64,000 nt of DNA from Porodaedalea pini (GCA_002794775.1 NBAY01000058.1:62001-126000); one strand, 5' to 3'; positions 32,524-44,742 are shown, numbered from the stretch's first letter. The notes: generated from the letters alone by a model not told the origin. Numbers and translations: made by a program.

Positions 32524-33064
32524 CATCACTCATTATTGGATAGGATACATTGTAATTATACGGCATAGTTCTTCATGTATTTAATGCAATTGTAGTTATA
32601 CGACATAGTTCTTCAGGTATTTAATGCAATTATACTTTCCGTGTAATACTTGCAGAGATGCTTATAAGCATCGTATATAACCACCAAAGTCTTGCACAAG
32701 TATATGAGACGCTCGCAAAACTTACGCCTTGCTTATTATGGAAGTGACAGACTTTCCAGCACATTACATTTGCATGAAACATATGTACAACTATTTCATG
32801 CCCTTATATCCTTGTGGAAAGTCTTAAATTACCCTTACAACCTTGCACAATTATTATGCACGCTTATAAGCCTTTAGGAAGCCTTGTCATCCCATTAAAG
32901 CTACATATAACCTAATTTAGTCTGGTCCGATCATTACTGCGTCATTATCATTCCCAAAAGCGTATATCATTTGATGCAAAATTTTGTGATGCACATACAA
33001 GGTAAAGCATCTTCCTTTGGCTTCCCACTCGACAACGCTCACCTTCATAGCCCGACGTAGCTCT
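32524..33064. other. AT-rich intergenic region with a 40-bp tandem repeat
   Basis: Two adjacent copies, 32550-32589 and 32590-32629, differ at about three positions. The rest is AT-rich, with short recurring words (CTTATAAGC, CTTGCACAA). Confidence 0.7.
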
Positions 33065-34222
33065 ATGTCAAACGCACCAACGATTGCAATCATTTCTCCG
33101 GGCGCGATGGGTGCGGCAGTCGCGATGCGTCTCAGTGCTCATGGTTGTCGCGTACTCACGGACCTATCTGGAAGATCAACTCGATCACAACAGCGTGCTG
33201 CACAGTCCGGCATGCAGGACGCGCGGTTGGCTGCGATAATCCGTGAGGCGAAATACATACTTAGTATTGTCCCTCCAGACAGTGCAGAGCCTCTTGCGCG
33301 AAATTATCTGGAGATCTGGAAGGAGGCTGCATCCGAAAATAAGCCTGATACAAACCTGAATGATGTCTCTGACTGGAAGAACACGCCTCCGATATTCGTC
33401 GATTGTAATGCGAAAAGCCCGGAAACGACCGTACGCCTGGCACGACTCTTTTCTTCCGATAGCACTTTCGGAGATCCGCCCTTTTTGAATGCATGTATCA
33501 TTGGTCTCCCGCCGTTAGGCGAACACAATCCAACGTTCTACGCATCTGCAGAACAAACCCAGACGAACCAACGGGCACTCGAAGAATTTGGAGCGCTCGG
33601 GAAATACGGTCTGGATGTCAAACTACTTATGGGAGAGGATTCGGATCTCTGCGACGCTAGCGCTCTGAAGATGACGTTCTCAGTGAGTGCGTTCAGACAC
33701 ATCTTGCAAAAGCTTATGATGAATATTACCATCAGGGCATTATGAAAGGCATGATTGCCTTGTACGAAATCATGATCCTCTGTATGTAAACTTAAGCTCT
33801 GCTCGCCTGCACTAATTCTTCGACTCGCTGACTCGTGAACTGTAGCGGCGCATGCGTACTCTCCCCGTGTCGCTGCAGCTCTCCTCCGCGAGATGCAAGC
33901 ATCATTGCCGTACGACTTGGAATTTATAGACACATATGTCCAGCAAAGCTTCGGAAAGTCCTACCGCTTCGTGCACGAGATGGAGGAGATGGCGGACTTT
34001 CTCAGACAGAATGTCGACTCTGGTGTCTCTGTCCCTGTCCCCCTTTTAGAAGCCTCAAGCCAGGCATCACATCCTATCGCACAAATTTTTGATGGCTTTG
34101 CGGGCCTGTATGGAAGGCTTGCGGAGTCAGTTGCTGCTAAGGGACCTAGACATAGCGATGGGCCTTCGGACATCGATGTATTGGATACATTTGTCTCCAG
34201 AGTGCGCGCACAAGATCTCTGA
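33065..34222 (+). CDS. 6-phosphogluconate-dehydrogenase-like NAD(P)-binding protein
   Basis: Exons 33065-33682, 33736-33781 and 33846-34222 give 346 residues in frame. The N-terminus is a Rossmann fold with the family glycine pattern IAIISPGAMGAAVAMRL. The SALKMTFS segment carries the Lys expected at the active site of beta-hydroxyacid dehydrogenases. The C-terminal helical part (GIMKGMIALYEIMIL, HAYSPRVAAALLREM) resembles the DUF1932 domain of fungal 6PGDH-like proteins. The reaction is probably NAD(P)-dependent oxidation or reduction of a small hydroxyacid or imine; the substrate is unknown. It stands upstream of a P450 gene, same strand, and this pair is duplicated downstream with the dehydrogenase copy degenerate. 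Confidence 0.8.
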
Positions 34223-35064
34223 CGAGGACGTTTGCACCCACATGTAGTCTCAGAGACACAGCTCGCTTCCTCTACTCTTATGCTTTACTCCTGGAGGGAT
34301 GAATGACGAACCTCATGCTGTTCCAATGCTATTACAAAAAAAAAAGAAAAAAAACATCAATGTTCTAAACTCCAGTTCCCGTATGCTGTCAACGCCATAC
34401 AATTCCCTGGGCTTCTTCACTAACTGAGTAGGGAGATCCTGTAGATTCGAAGTAGTCGTCGAAGATACGGGATCCGAGGCAAGTCAGTCTCTCTCATTTC
34501 TCTCGCTCCTTTCCCACGTATAAGAAGCACCGAAGGAACACGTGAAAGCCGAGTTTGGGTTTCTCATGAACGAGGTTCGTCTGAGTCGTCTACATCGGTC
34601 TGAAGCTTCTTGATCTTGAGCCAACAGAACACTGTACAGTACTATCTTACGAAGTTCACTTTCTCCATCTATGATCGTGAGCCAGCCGAAAGGGTCGTTT
34701 CAATTCCCGCTGAACGTGCTTCGATTCTGAGAGGCCCTCTACAACCGACTTATTAAAAGGCTGCAATCTCTTTATTCATCATACGAGCGCATTCGACTTG
34801 CAGCTTCCTTCATAAGCTTGACGATTCGACGTCTCTGACCATAAATCGCAGAAAGTCTCGCGTACAAACCTCCAGTAAACTTCTTGAACTTAACCCTGTT
34901 CCCTCTTATAAGAGCATGCGACTTGTCTACAATTCATTGAAGAATCATCGGCGCTCCTCCCGCGCCGGTTCTCTGCTTCGTAACCGCATGATCACCAAGA
35001 ATGCCAGGTATAAAAATGCTCGCACTTCCCTGCGTTAGAATGCCAGCAAGCAGCACGTTTCCCC
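34223..35064. other. Intergenic, upstream region of P450 copy A
   Basis: Resembles 38432-39157 in sequence, so it belongs to the duplicated unit. It contains an A-rich run near 34336-34354. A TATA box lies at 35009-35016. Confidence 0.5.
35009..35016 (+). promoter_or_regulatory. TATA box of P450 copy A
   Basis: TATAAAAA, 49-56 bp upstream of the start codon. The same position in copy B holds TATAAAGG. Confidence 0.6.
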
Positions 35065-37367
35065 ATGGCACTATCTGTCCCTCAAGCCATAGGCACCTCT
35101 CTCCTCTCATATGCATTATGGCGCTTGTTGCGTCTCTTCATCGTGAAATCACCACTATCGAACATTCCTGGACCCTCTAGGGCCTCATGGTGGAAGGGTA
35201 CGTGCTTTGTCCCAATTTCCTCTCACAGAGGGTCCTGACTGTTTGGACGCCTCGCTTTTTTGCAGGCAATTTCCACAAGGTCTTCGACCGCGAGGGCTGG
35301 AAGTTTCATGACATGCTCTTGAAGAAGTATGGGAGTGTCGTCAGACTGAGCATGATCCTAGGAGTAAGTTTGTCCTTACCATTGCTGCCGATTCAAAATT
35401 GAGGAGCTCGTGAAATGTCTGACCAGGACGAACAATTCTACGTTGCTGATCCACTTGCACTGCATCATATTCTCGTGAAGGATCAGTACACATATGAAGA
35501 ACCGTCCATGCTAATCTCGTCCGTGATGCGTCTTTACCTGCCTTGGAGTCTCGTTGAAGTATGGTTTAGTTCCAACAAACTCATATTTGGAACAAGTCTT
35601 CTATCGACACAAGGTTCGTCTCTCGAGCTTCTGTCTTTAGACAAGCTTGCTTTCGGGATGCTGAAAGGCCTGCGTTTGCTTCACACCAGGCGAGCATCAT
35701 AGAAAGGAGCGGAAGATGCTCAACCCAGTATTCTCTATTAAGCATATGCGAGGCCTCATCCCGATCTTTTACCCAATAGCCCATCAGGTGAGCTCCCATT
35801 CTAACTCCCATTACACTTCAGCTTACTGTGCTACATCAAACAAGTTGCGAGACATCCTCACAAAGCAAGTCCGTGCGGGCGAGAAGGAGATTAATGTGAT
35901 GAAATGGATGTCCCGCGCGGCGCTCGAATATATCGGCCAGGGTGGCCTTGGATACACGTTCAATGCGCTCGACGACAGTGCGTCGAACACATACAGCGAT
36001 GCCATCAAGCTTATGAGGCGCGTCGATTGTTGTCCCGCCTCTCACGCCACATCCGTCTTAGTTTGCAACATTTCTATACCGACAGTCCAACGAACTTCAA
36101 GCTCTTCCTCCATCGGCAGCTTATTCCCTGGGTGGACAGAATCGGCACTCCTGGATTCCGCAGGAAGGTCTTTGATATGATGCCGTCCGAGCTAATGCAG
36201 ACGATGCGCCGTGTCGTCGACATCATGGAAGACACGTCGCAGGAGATTTACAAAAAGAAGAAGTTCGGCTTCGAGCAGGGAGACGAGGCCGTCTTAAAAC
36301 AAGTTGGCGGAGGCAAAGATATCATGAGTGTCCTTAGTAAGTCGATTTGATCTCGTCTGCGAAACCTGCTTCATGGATATTTTACAGTGAGAGCAAACTT
36401 TGAGGCTAACGAAGAGGACCGTCTACCTGAGTCAGAGATCATTGGACAAATGAAGTATGAAAGTCTCATATCACTTAATTTCTTCTGAACACTAGCTGAA
36501 TCGTTTATTCAGCACATTCATTTTCGCCGGACACGATACAACGACCAGTGCCGTCAGCCACATCCTAGAACAGCTCGCAGCGCATCCAGACGTGCAGGAG
36601 AAGCTCCGTGCAGAAGTAACAGAAGCGCGTAAAGCACAGGGCGACCTCGATTACGACACGCTCATGGGGCTCCCATACCTCGACGCCGTCTGCCGCGAGA
36701 CACTGCGTGTCTTCCCGCCCCTCCCGCAGCTCTTGCGTACCACGCGCAAAGATGTCGTCCTACCACTCACATGGCCCATTACCGCTGCGGACGGGAAAAC
36801 GGAAATTAAAGAGATTGCGCTTGAGAACAATACAGGGATTGTATTAATATTGTCGCTTGTTGGAACGAACCGAAATAAAAGGGTCTGGGGTGAGATGCGG
36901 AGGAGTGGAAGCCGGAACGCTGGTTAAATCCACTCCCAGAGAGCGTTACGAAGGCGCATCTTCCTGGTATTTACGCGTCTACGTATGTCGACATATTCTT
37001 TATGTCATGAGTTTTATATATAATTACTCATCTGACGATAGGATGACGTTCGGAGGAGGAGGAAGGGCATGCATGTAAGCACATTCGCCTTCCAATTGAT
37101 CAAGCTCGGTCTCAGCCTAGTCCATTTGTAGAGGATTCAAGTTCGCGGAGATGGAAATGAGTAAGGGTCTTCCTAATTGCGTCCGTATCTCTTATTCTAA
37201 TGTTCTATACAGAAATTGTGCTATCCATTCTCCTCGAGACTCTCAGAATCGCTCCAAGCTCGAAGGACATTTTCTGGGCGATGAGCTTCCTACAGTCGCC
37301 GGTCATCAGAGGCTCGAAGAGCCTGTCGCCTCAATTGCCTCTCAAGGTATCCTTCGTTGAGCAGTAG
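35065..37367 (+). pseudogene. Cytochrome P450, tandem copy A, with one frameshift
   Basis: Twelve exons matching copy B: 35065-35197, 35266-35363, 35427-35518, 35570-35613, 35690-35787, 35845-36017, 36086-36336, 36388-36454, 36513-36982, 37042-37074, 37132-37160, 37213-37367. The I-helix AGHDTTTS, K-helix ETLR and heme loop TFGGGGRACIG are present. Near 36890 a base is missing relative to copy B (TGGGGTGAGATGCGG against TGGGGCGAAGATGCGG), which shifts the frame before the heme loop. Nothing else is broken, so either this copy has just been lost or the base is a sequence error. Exon 6 ends with a GC donor (AG|GCGCGT) where copy B has GT. It is preceded by the 6PGDH-like gene. Confidence 0.8.
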
Positions 37368-37639
37368 TCAAATCATTAAGCTGGAGGTTCGGCTCTGGTA
37401 CCTGTCAATAAACTATCTGATCAACTTGACCGCAGCTTGTTGAGTACAGGGAAACATCGCGTACCATAAGATACCAGGAAAGCGTGCGGTATTGAAACCT
37501 ACCGGTACTCCTGCGCCAATCGACACCGAAACTTTCTGGGGATGGTTGACCAAAGATGCTAGTCACTGTATAATTTGCTCAATCCGAGTATTTTGGGGAC
37601 GAGATCTAATTACGTAATACACTGGGCCTGTTTCCTTTC

Positions 37640-38431
37640 GCACCCGGATCTGCCTTTTATAGAAGGTTGTTCGCATCCAACCGATCATCGACACCTACGC
37701 GCGACACCATCGCTCAGTTTTCCTCTATCCAACGCACTCTTGAATCAGGCTTGCAGGACGCATCGTTGGCTACAATTTTTCGCGAAGCAAATTGGGCAAC
37801 TAGTTTTGCTCTTCCAGAGTCCGGACAGTTTAGAACGACTCGCGCAAAAACCTGGAGATGGCTGACATTCTCAGTGAATGCATTCTGACGCACCTTGAAA
37901 TAGTTTACGAAAAACAATACCATTAGGAAGCGATGAAAAGCAAGATCGCGTTTTACGAAATCACGATTCGCTATATGTAAAGTTGAGCTCTTTTTACCTG
38001 CGTTCCACCTTCGACTTGCTGATTCCGTAACATTGCGCATGCGTAGTATTTTCACGCCACCGCAGCTCTCCTCCACGAAGAAGAAGCCTCGTTCCTCACG
38101 AGATGGTGTCCAGAAAAGCTCCGGAAAGTCTTGCCGCTTTGTGCGCTCGATGAAAGAAATGGCAGACTTCATCAAGCAGAGTGTCGGTGACTCTGCTTCT
38201 GTCCCTTTTCTGGGGTGTTCATCAAGCCATCACGCTCTATTACACAAGCTATCGGCGGCTTCGCGGGTTTCTATTGGAGGCTTTCAGAGTCAGTTCCTAC
38301 TGGTAGCTCTAGCCGTCGCGAGAGGCTTTCGGGCACTGATGAATGGGATGCATTTGTCTACGGAACGCGGACACTTGCATCTGCAGGGTCAGAGACACAG
38401 ATTGCCTCCTCTGCTTTTCCGCTTGATTCCT
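37640..38431 (+). pseudogene. Degenerate 6PGDH-like gene, tandem copy
   Basis: Parts of the 33065-34222 gene recur. 37711-37800 resembles 33180-33255 (CTTGCAGGACGCATCGTTGGC). 37860-38000 resembles the region around the first intron of the parent. 38040-38210 resembles the last exon. About 400 bp of the middle are missing, the splice donor is changed, and stops occur in all frames. It is a relic left by the tandem duplication. Confidence 0.75.
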
Positions 38432-39157
38432 AAGGACGATTTCTCATGCTGTTCCAATGTTGCTAAACGAAAATGCATCAATGTTATGATCGCAGCCCCT
38501 GTTCCCATGTGCTGTCATTCGCCAACTGAACGGAGGGGTCCTATGGGTACCAGCTAGTCATCGAGGATGAGAGATCCGACGTATGCCGCTCTTCTTTCTC
38601 TTGCTTCTTTCCCACACTCGGCAAGTTCCGCCAAAACCCTCGGCATCCGAGTTTCGTTTTCCCACGAATGTCTACGTCTGTCTGAGGTATTTCTATCTAG
38701 AGCTGACGGAGCGCTATGCGTTGACATAGAGTTCGCTCTCCTTGTATTTAGTCATGCTAGATTCAGTAGGGCCGTCTGAAAGCTCCTGTTAGTACTTGGG
38801 CTTCTTCGCGAATGCTTTCTCTAGTGTACCTACCTAGAAGTGCACCGTGCGTGTCGCGCTCTACTAAAAGGGTTGCTCTTGAGAGCCCATTCGACTTGTC
38901 CCAAGCTTGGTGATTCGATGTCCTTTTCCATACGTCACAGAGAATCTCGTGTACAATTTCCAATGAAGGTCTTGAGCTTATCCTCGATCATTCGCATAAT
39001 GATCTGCGATTTGTTCTCAATGCTCCTGAAATACTCCCGCTCCTACCGGCCTGCTTCGCGGGTTCGCTGTCTCGTACCCGCATGACCATCAAGCATTCTA
39101 GGTATAAAGGCTCGCACTCATCTGTGTTAGAAATTCCCGCAAGCAGCGAGCATCTCC
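38432..39157. other. Intergenic, upstream region of P450 copy B
   Basis: Counterpart of 34430-35064 in the other repeat unit. TATA box at 39103-39110. No gene. Confidence 0.5.
39103..39110 (+). promoter_or_regulatory. TATA box of P450 copy B
   Basis: TATAAAGG, 48-55 bp upstream of the start codon, conserved in position with copy A. Confidence 0.6.
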
Positions 39158-41459
39158 ATGGCTCTCTCCATACTTCAGACCATAAGCATCTCCCTCCTCT
39201 CCTACGCGCTATGGCGTTTTATGCGCCCCTTAGTCGTTAAAACGCCACTGTCGAATATCCCTGGTCCCTCTAGGGATTCATGGTGGAAGGGTACGCCGTT
39301 TCGTAACTTACACCCACAAATTGTACCGAATTTTTGAATACCTCACTTGCTGCAGGCAACTTCCACAAGGTGTTTAACCGCGAGGGCTGGGAGTATCATG
39401 ACATGCTATTGAAGAAGTTCGGGAGTATCGCCAGACTGAGCATGGTCTTTGGGGTACGTTCATATTCATTGTTGCCACCGATTCAGGACTAAGGAGCTTG
39501 TGGAACGCCTCAGGACGAGCAACTCTACATCGCTGACCCTCTTGCACTCCATCATATTCTTGTGAAGGAGCAGTACACATATGAAGAGCCAGACATGTTC
39601 ATATCGTACGTAATGTTTACTGCGTTGTCGTGAAGTTTCCTACTGAAAGCATGATTTAGTACCAACAAGCTCATATTTGGAACAAGTCTTCTATCGACAC
39701 TAGGTTCGTCTCTCGAGTTTCTGTCTTTAGACATGCTTGCTTTCCGGACGCTGAAATGCTGCGTCTGCTTCACATCAGGCGAGCATCATAGAAAGGAGCG
39801 GAAGATGCTCAACCCAGTATTCTCCATTAAGCATATGCGAGGCCTCATCCCGATCTTTTACCCAATAGCCCATCAGGTGAGCACGCATTCCAGCTCCCAA
39901 TATGCTCTAGCTAACTGTGTCAAAAAAAGTTACGGAACATCCTCACGAAGCAAGTCCGCGCGGGCGAAGAGGAGATTAATGTGATGAAATGGATGTCCCG
40001 CGCGGCGCTCGAGTATATCGGCCAGGGAGGCCTAGGATACACATTCAACGCCCTTGACGAGAACGCAACGAATACGTATAGCGAGGCCATCAAGCTGATG
40101 AGGTGCGTCAACCATTCTCCCTCCGTTTCCTCTCCTCTCACGGCATACCTTTCTCGCTTCGCTTCTTCGCAACTGCACATTGACAGTCCGACAAACTTCA
40201 AGCTCTTCCTTCACCGGCAGCTCCTTCCCTGGGTGGACAATATCGGCACACCCTGGCTCCGCAGGAAGGTCTTTGAAATGATGCCGTCCGAGCTAATGCA
40301 GACGATGCGCCGTGTCGTCGACATCATGGAAGACACGTCGCAGGAGATCTACAAAAAGAAGAAGTTGGGCTTCGAGCAGGGAGACGAGGCTGTCCTAAAG
40401 CAAGTTGGCGGAGGCAAAGATATTATGAGCGTTCTTAGTAAGTTTGTCTGATCTCACTGTCGACACTTGCTTCATTGACATTTCTACAGTGAGAGCAAAC
40501 TTGGAAGCTAGTGAAGAGGACCGTCTACCTGAGTCAGAGATCATTGGACAAATGAAGTATGAGAGTCTTATATCACTAAATTTCTTCTGAACACTAGCTG
40601 AATCGTTTATTCAGCGCATTCATTTTCGCCGGACACGATACAACTACCAGCGCCGTCAGCCGTATCCTAGACCAGCTCGCAGCGCATTCAGACGTGCAGG
40701 AGAAGCTCCGCGCCGAGGTTACGGAAGCTCGTAAAGCACAGGGTGACCTCGATTACGACACGCTCATGGGGCTCCCATACCTCGACGCCGTCTGCCGCGA
40801 GACACTGCGTGTCTTCCCACCCGTGCCGCAGCTCTTGCGTACCACGCGCAAAGATGTCGTCCTACCACTCATGTGGCCAATCACCGCCGCGGACGGGCGA
40901 ACGGAAATCAAAGAAATCTCGCTTGAGAATAACACAGGGATCGTCTTGTCGATTATTGGCACGAACCGGAGCAAGAAAATCTGGGGCGAAGATGCGGAGG
41001 AGTGGAAGCCTGAGCGCTGGCTGGAGCCTCTCCCGGAGAGTGTGGCGAAAGCGCACCTGCCTGGTGTCTATGCGTCGACGTGCGTCGGCCCATTCGTTTG
41101 GCATAAGCTCGGCATTGAGTGACTTATCTCACTGTAGGATGACGTTCTCCGGAGGAGGAAGAGCGTGCATGTAAGTCCGCGAATACTCTATCATCCTGGC
41201 ATTTGTTCAAATCCGTTTCTAGAGGATTCAAGTTCGCAGAGATGGAAATGAGTCAGTCATTTTTGAGTTCCGTTCCTTGCCATCATCCTAATGCGCCGTA
41301 TTAGAGCTCGTTCTATCCGTTCTCCTCGAGACACTCAAATTTGCTCCAAGCTCGAAGGACATTTTCTGGGCGATGAGCTTCCTGCAGTCGCCGGTCATCA
41401 GAGGCTCGAAGGGCCTGTCGCCTCAACTGCCGTTAAAGGTATCCCTCGTTCAACAGTAG
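39158..41459 (+). CDS. Cytochrome P450, tandem copy B (intact)
   Basis: Twelve exons: 39158-39290, 39356-39453, 39514-39605, 39660-39703, 39779-39876, 39930-40102, 40187-40437, 40490-40556, 40615-41079, 41138-41170, 41223-41251, 41305-41459. They give 545 residues without a stop. An N-terminal anchor is followed by a hinge SNIPGPSRDSWW. The I-helix AGHDTT is at 324-329. K-helix ETLR is followed by FPPVPQLLRTTRKD. The heme loop FSGGGRACIG has Cys 484 as ligand. It is probably an ER-anchored monooxygenase; the substrate is unknown. It looks like the Agaricomycete-expanded P450 clans, but no CYP number is given. It is close to copy A in exons, more divergent in introns. Confidence 0.9.
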
Positions 41460-41833
41460 TCAAATCATTAAGCCGGACGTTTGGCATTGGTACTTGCAAA
41501 ATTAAGCGATGGTTCTACCGCTTGTTTGTATGATATCTGACTTATATTTCCAACCAAGCTCACCACGTTTTGGGAAAAGGCATGTAGTTGTTTAAGTCAG
41601 CATAACCGGTGCAGTTTCGCTGAGATAATCATGAGTAAGACTTCCGAATGAGTAGCGATATATTCCCACGAATACAATTGATGAGAGAATTGTTATTGGA
41701 CCACGCTTACTCTCCCGCCGTCGTGTAACTGGCTCACTGCAACTCGATGGCCGCCCTCCATCGGAAACACTTCTAATAAAAGCGACACGTCTTACACACT
41801 CTCCATCCTCTACCGTCAACGTGTTAAACTGTG
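41460..41833. other. Intergenic region, no gene seen
   Basis: 3' flank of P450 copy B and 5' flank of ferrochelatase. No motif beyond short AT-rich runs. Confidence 0.4.
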
Positions 41834-43200
41834 ATGAACCCTGCAAAAACGGCTTTGCGCGCGCTGGGGCGGTCATACGCGTCTGTGCACAATGCGACTG
41901 GAAAGGTGTAAGTTTATTTCGTCATTCGTCTTACAAGACGAATGTGCATTGACATTGGATAGGCCAACAGGTGCGCACACTCAGGCTTTGTGCAGAATTA
42001 ATGTATTGAGGTGTTGTAATTTTAGCGGTGGTGATGATGAACATGGGTGGACCATCGACAGTACGTGAGGAGCCTGTCAATGCAATAATTATTTACAAGT
42101 GTCGTGCAGGTCCCCGAAGTCCACGACTTCCTCAAAAACTTGTTTCTGGACGGCGACCTCATTCCACTGCCCTTCCAGCGATTCATAGCTCCATTGATCG
42201 CACGACGACGGACCCCAAAGATCGAGGAGCAGTACGCAGCCATTGGCGGCGGCTCACCCATCCTGCGCTACACCAAGTTGCAAGGCGAAGCCATGTGCGC
42301 GCTGCTCGATGAGCTGCACCCCGAGACTGCTCCGCACAAGAGCTATGTCGCTTTTCGGTATGCGCGGCCGCTTACCGACGCTACGTGCGAGGAGATGAAG
42401 CAGGACGGAGTGCGGCGCGCAGTTGCGTTCACGCAGTACCCACAGTACAGCTGCAGCACGACGGGAAGCAGCCTCAACGAGCTCTTCCGGCTCGGCCGGG
42501 CGGGTGCGGCTGGTGCCGGTGTTGAGTGGAGTGTCATCGACCGCTGGGGCACACACCCAGGGTTCGTGGACGCGGTTGCGCAGCGAGTCGAGGCCGCACT
42601 ACAACGCTTCCCGCCTGAGCGTCGCCGAGACGCTGTGCTGTTGTTCTCTGCACACTCCCTACCGATGACCGTCGTCAACCGTGGGGACCCGTACGTAGCT
42701 GAGGTCAGCGCGACCGTGTCGACGGTAATGGACCGCCTAGGCCATACAAATCCGTATAGGCTCGTATGGCAGAGCCAAGTGGGACCGCGGGCGTGGATGG
42801 GGATGCAGACGAGCGATGCGCTGAAGGGTCTTGCTCGCCTTGGTCGGAAGGACGTCGTGCTCGTACCAATCGCATTCACGAGTGACCACATCGAGACGCT
42901 GTACGAGCTCGATCTCGAGTACGGGAAGGAGGCCGAGGAGGTAAGGCCAATGTCTTCTATTCTTCCATTATATACTCATATCTCATCTAGCTCGGAATGG
43001 AGGTGCATCGGGCCGAGTCGCTGAACGATTCTCCTGTATTTGCGCGCGCGCTTGCTGACATTGTCGGAAAGCACCTGAATGACTACGCTGCTGGACGTAT
43101 TGAACCTACTAGTGTGCAGATGGGGTTGCGCTGTCCTGGTTGCACGAACGCAACGTGTGGGCAGCAGAAGAACTGGTTTGCGAAGGCCGGCCTGGCGTAG
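41834..43200 (+). CDS. HEM15: Ferrochelatase (protoheme ferro-lyase)
   Basis: Exons 41834-41907, 41963-41970 (8 nt), 42026-42060, 42110-42940 and 42991-43200 give 385 residues. The basic, Ala-rich N-terminus suits a mitochondrial presequence. The family start [13 protein letters not shown] is built across the microexon. Later motifs are [40 protein letters not shown] and FSAHSLPM, with the catalytic His at 221, then the [13 protein letters not shown] segment. The C-terminus ends with C364-x2-C367-x4-C372, the pattern of the [2Fe-2S] ligands of animal and fission-yeast-type enzymes. It inserts Fe2+ into protoporphyrin IX at the inner mitochondrial membrane, the last step of heme synthesis. Three P450 genes nearby use heme, but the proximity is probably accidental. 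Confidence 0.95.
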
Positions 43201-43363
43201 ATGGTGGCTTCCTTTCACTTGTGTTATTGCAGTCAACTTCTGACTACTTCCTCTGCTGCCGGCGTCCGTGTTCTTAGATAATGGCTCTTTATTTGTATCC
43301 GGCTTATCCGTGGGTAAAATGCAATGTCTTGTGAACGCATTTTGGCGCTCACGTCAGCCTTCG

Positions 43364-43371
43364 TATAAATA
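43364..43371 (+). promoter_or_regulatory. TATA box of the aldo-keto reductase gene
   Basis: TATAAATA, 47-54 bp before the start codon at 43418. Confidence 0.6.
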
Positions 43372-43417
43372 CCCTCAGATCCCCAAAGCCCGCTATTGCA
43401 CCTCTTGAGATACAACG

Positions 43418-44742
43418 ATGTCGACATCTAAGACAGAGACGACCCAGCCGCCCGTTGAGTACCGCCGCCTGGGGACGTCGGGCCTGCGCGTGTCGGTGCC
43501 TATCGTTGGTGCGATGAGCTTCGGGAGCGACAAGTGGGGCCGTGGGTGATCAACGAGGACAAGGCGCTGCCACTGCTCAAGGCCGCCTGGGACCGCGGCG
43601 TGACGACGATCGACACGGCGAACGTCTATTCGAATGGCGAGTCGGAGCGTATCATTGGGAAGTTCCTCAAGCAGTACGACATCCCGCGCCATCGCATTCT
43701 CATTTTTACCAAGTGCTTTGCACTCACGCACGACGACCCCGGCGTGCGGACGATGCTTCACCCGGAACTGAAGGACACGCGCGAGTATGTGAACCAGTCC
43801 GGACTGTCCCGCGCCGCGATCTTCAATTCTGTCGACGCGTCGCTCGCGCGCCTCGACACTCCGTACATCGACCTTCTTCAAGTGCGTACCCCCTCCTCCC
43901 TCCGTCCCTCCCTCTTTCTGTCTTTCTTTTTTTTTCTTTTTTTCGTCATGGCCTATGCTAACTGTTTTGCAGATCCACCGCTTCGATCCAGACACGCCGC
44001 CGGCCGAGACCATGCGCGCGCTGCACGACGTCGTGCAGAGCGGCAAGGTGCGCTACATCGGCGCGAGTTCGATGCGCGCGTGGCAGTTCGCGGAACTCAA
44101 CCGCGTCGCAGAGCTGAACGGCTGGACGCAGTTCGTGAGCATGCAGAGCGAGTACTCGCTGCTCTACCGTGAGGACGTGCGTCTCTCCTTCCTCCCTTCT
44201 CATTTCCTGGCTGACTCTGTTCCCCAAGGAACGCGAGATGATTCCTTACTGCAACGCACACGGCATCGGGCTCATCCCATGGGGCCCGCTACAGGCAGGC
44301 GACCTCTCCCATCCCATTGATACAAGCACCACGCGGCGCGAATCGAGGAAGGGCACACCGCAAGAGTACAAGCACTCCGAGGCGGACAGGGCTATCATTT
44401 CACGTGTCGAGGAGGTCGCGCAAAAGCACGGCTGGACGATGAGCCAAGTCGCACTCGCGTGGATCGGCAAGAAAGTCTCGAGTCCGATCGTCGGTATCAG
44501 CTCGGTGCGTCATCATTCCCCTATTCACCTGACCTCCGACGGATGTCTTCTGACGCCCTTGGTCATCCATATAGCCTGAACGTCTGGAGGCCGCTATCAT
44601 AAGGGGAAAAGAACTTTCTGAGGAAGAGATCAAGTACCTCGAGGAACCGTACGTCTCAGTTGTTTCTTTTTTTCCCTCAGGGCCAGCACTGAGTTTCTCT
44701 TTATGTAGATACGTGCCGAAGGTCGTCAGAGGACATGCTTAA
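43418..44742 (+). CDS. Aldo-keto reductase, with one apparent missing base in exon 1
   Basis: Exons 43418-43881, 43973-44176, 44229-44504, 44575-44648 and 44709-44742. With one base restored in the G-run at 43536-43539 they give 350 residues; as written, the first frame ends at a TGA at 43548. Motifs on both sides belong to one AKR barrel: [21 protein letters not shown], then [14 protein letters not shown] with the catalytic Asp and Tyr, IFTKC with the Lys, [12 protein letters not shown] with the His, YIGASS, and [12 protein letters not shown] for NADPH contact. It likely reduces aldehydes or ketones with NADPH; it resembles the aryl-alcohol/norsolorinic-acid reductase group. No intron fits the break, so a real frameshift or a base-call error is likely. 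Confidence 0.8.
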
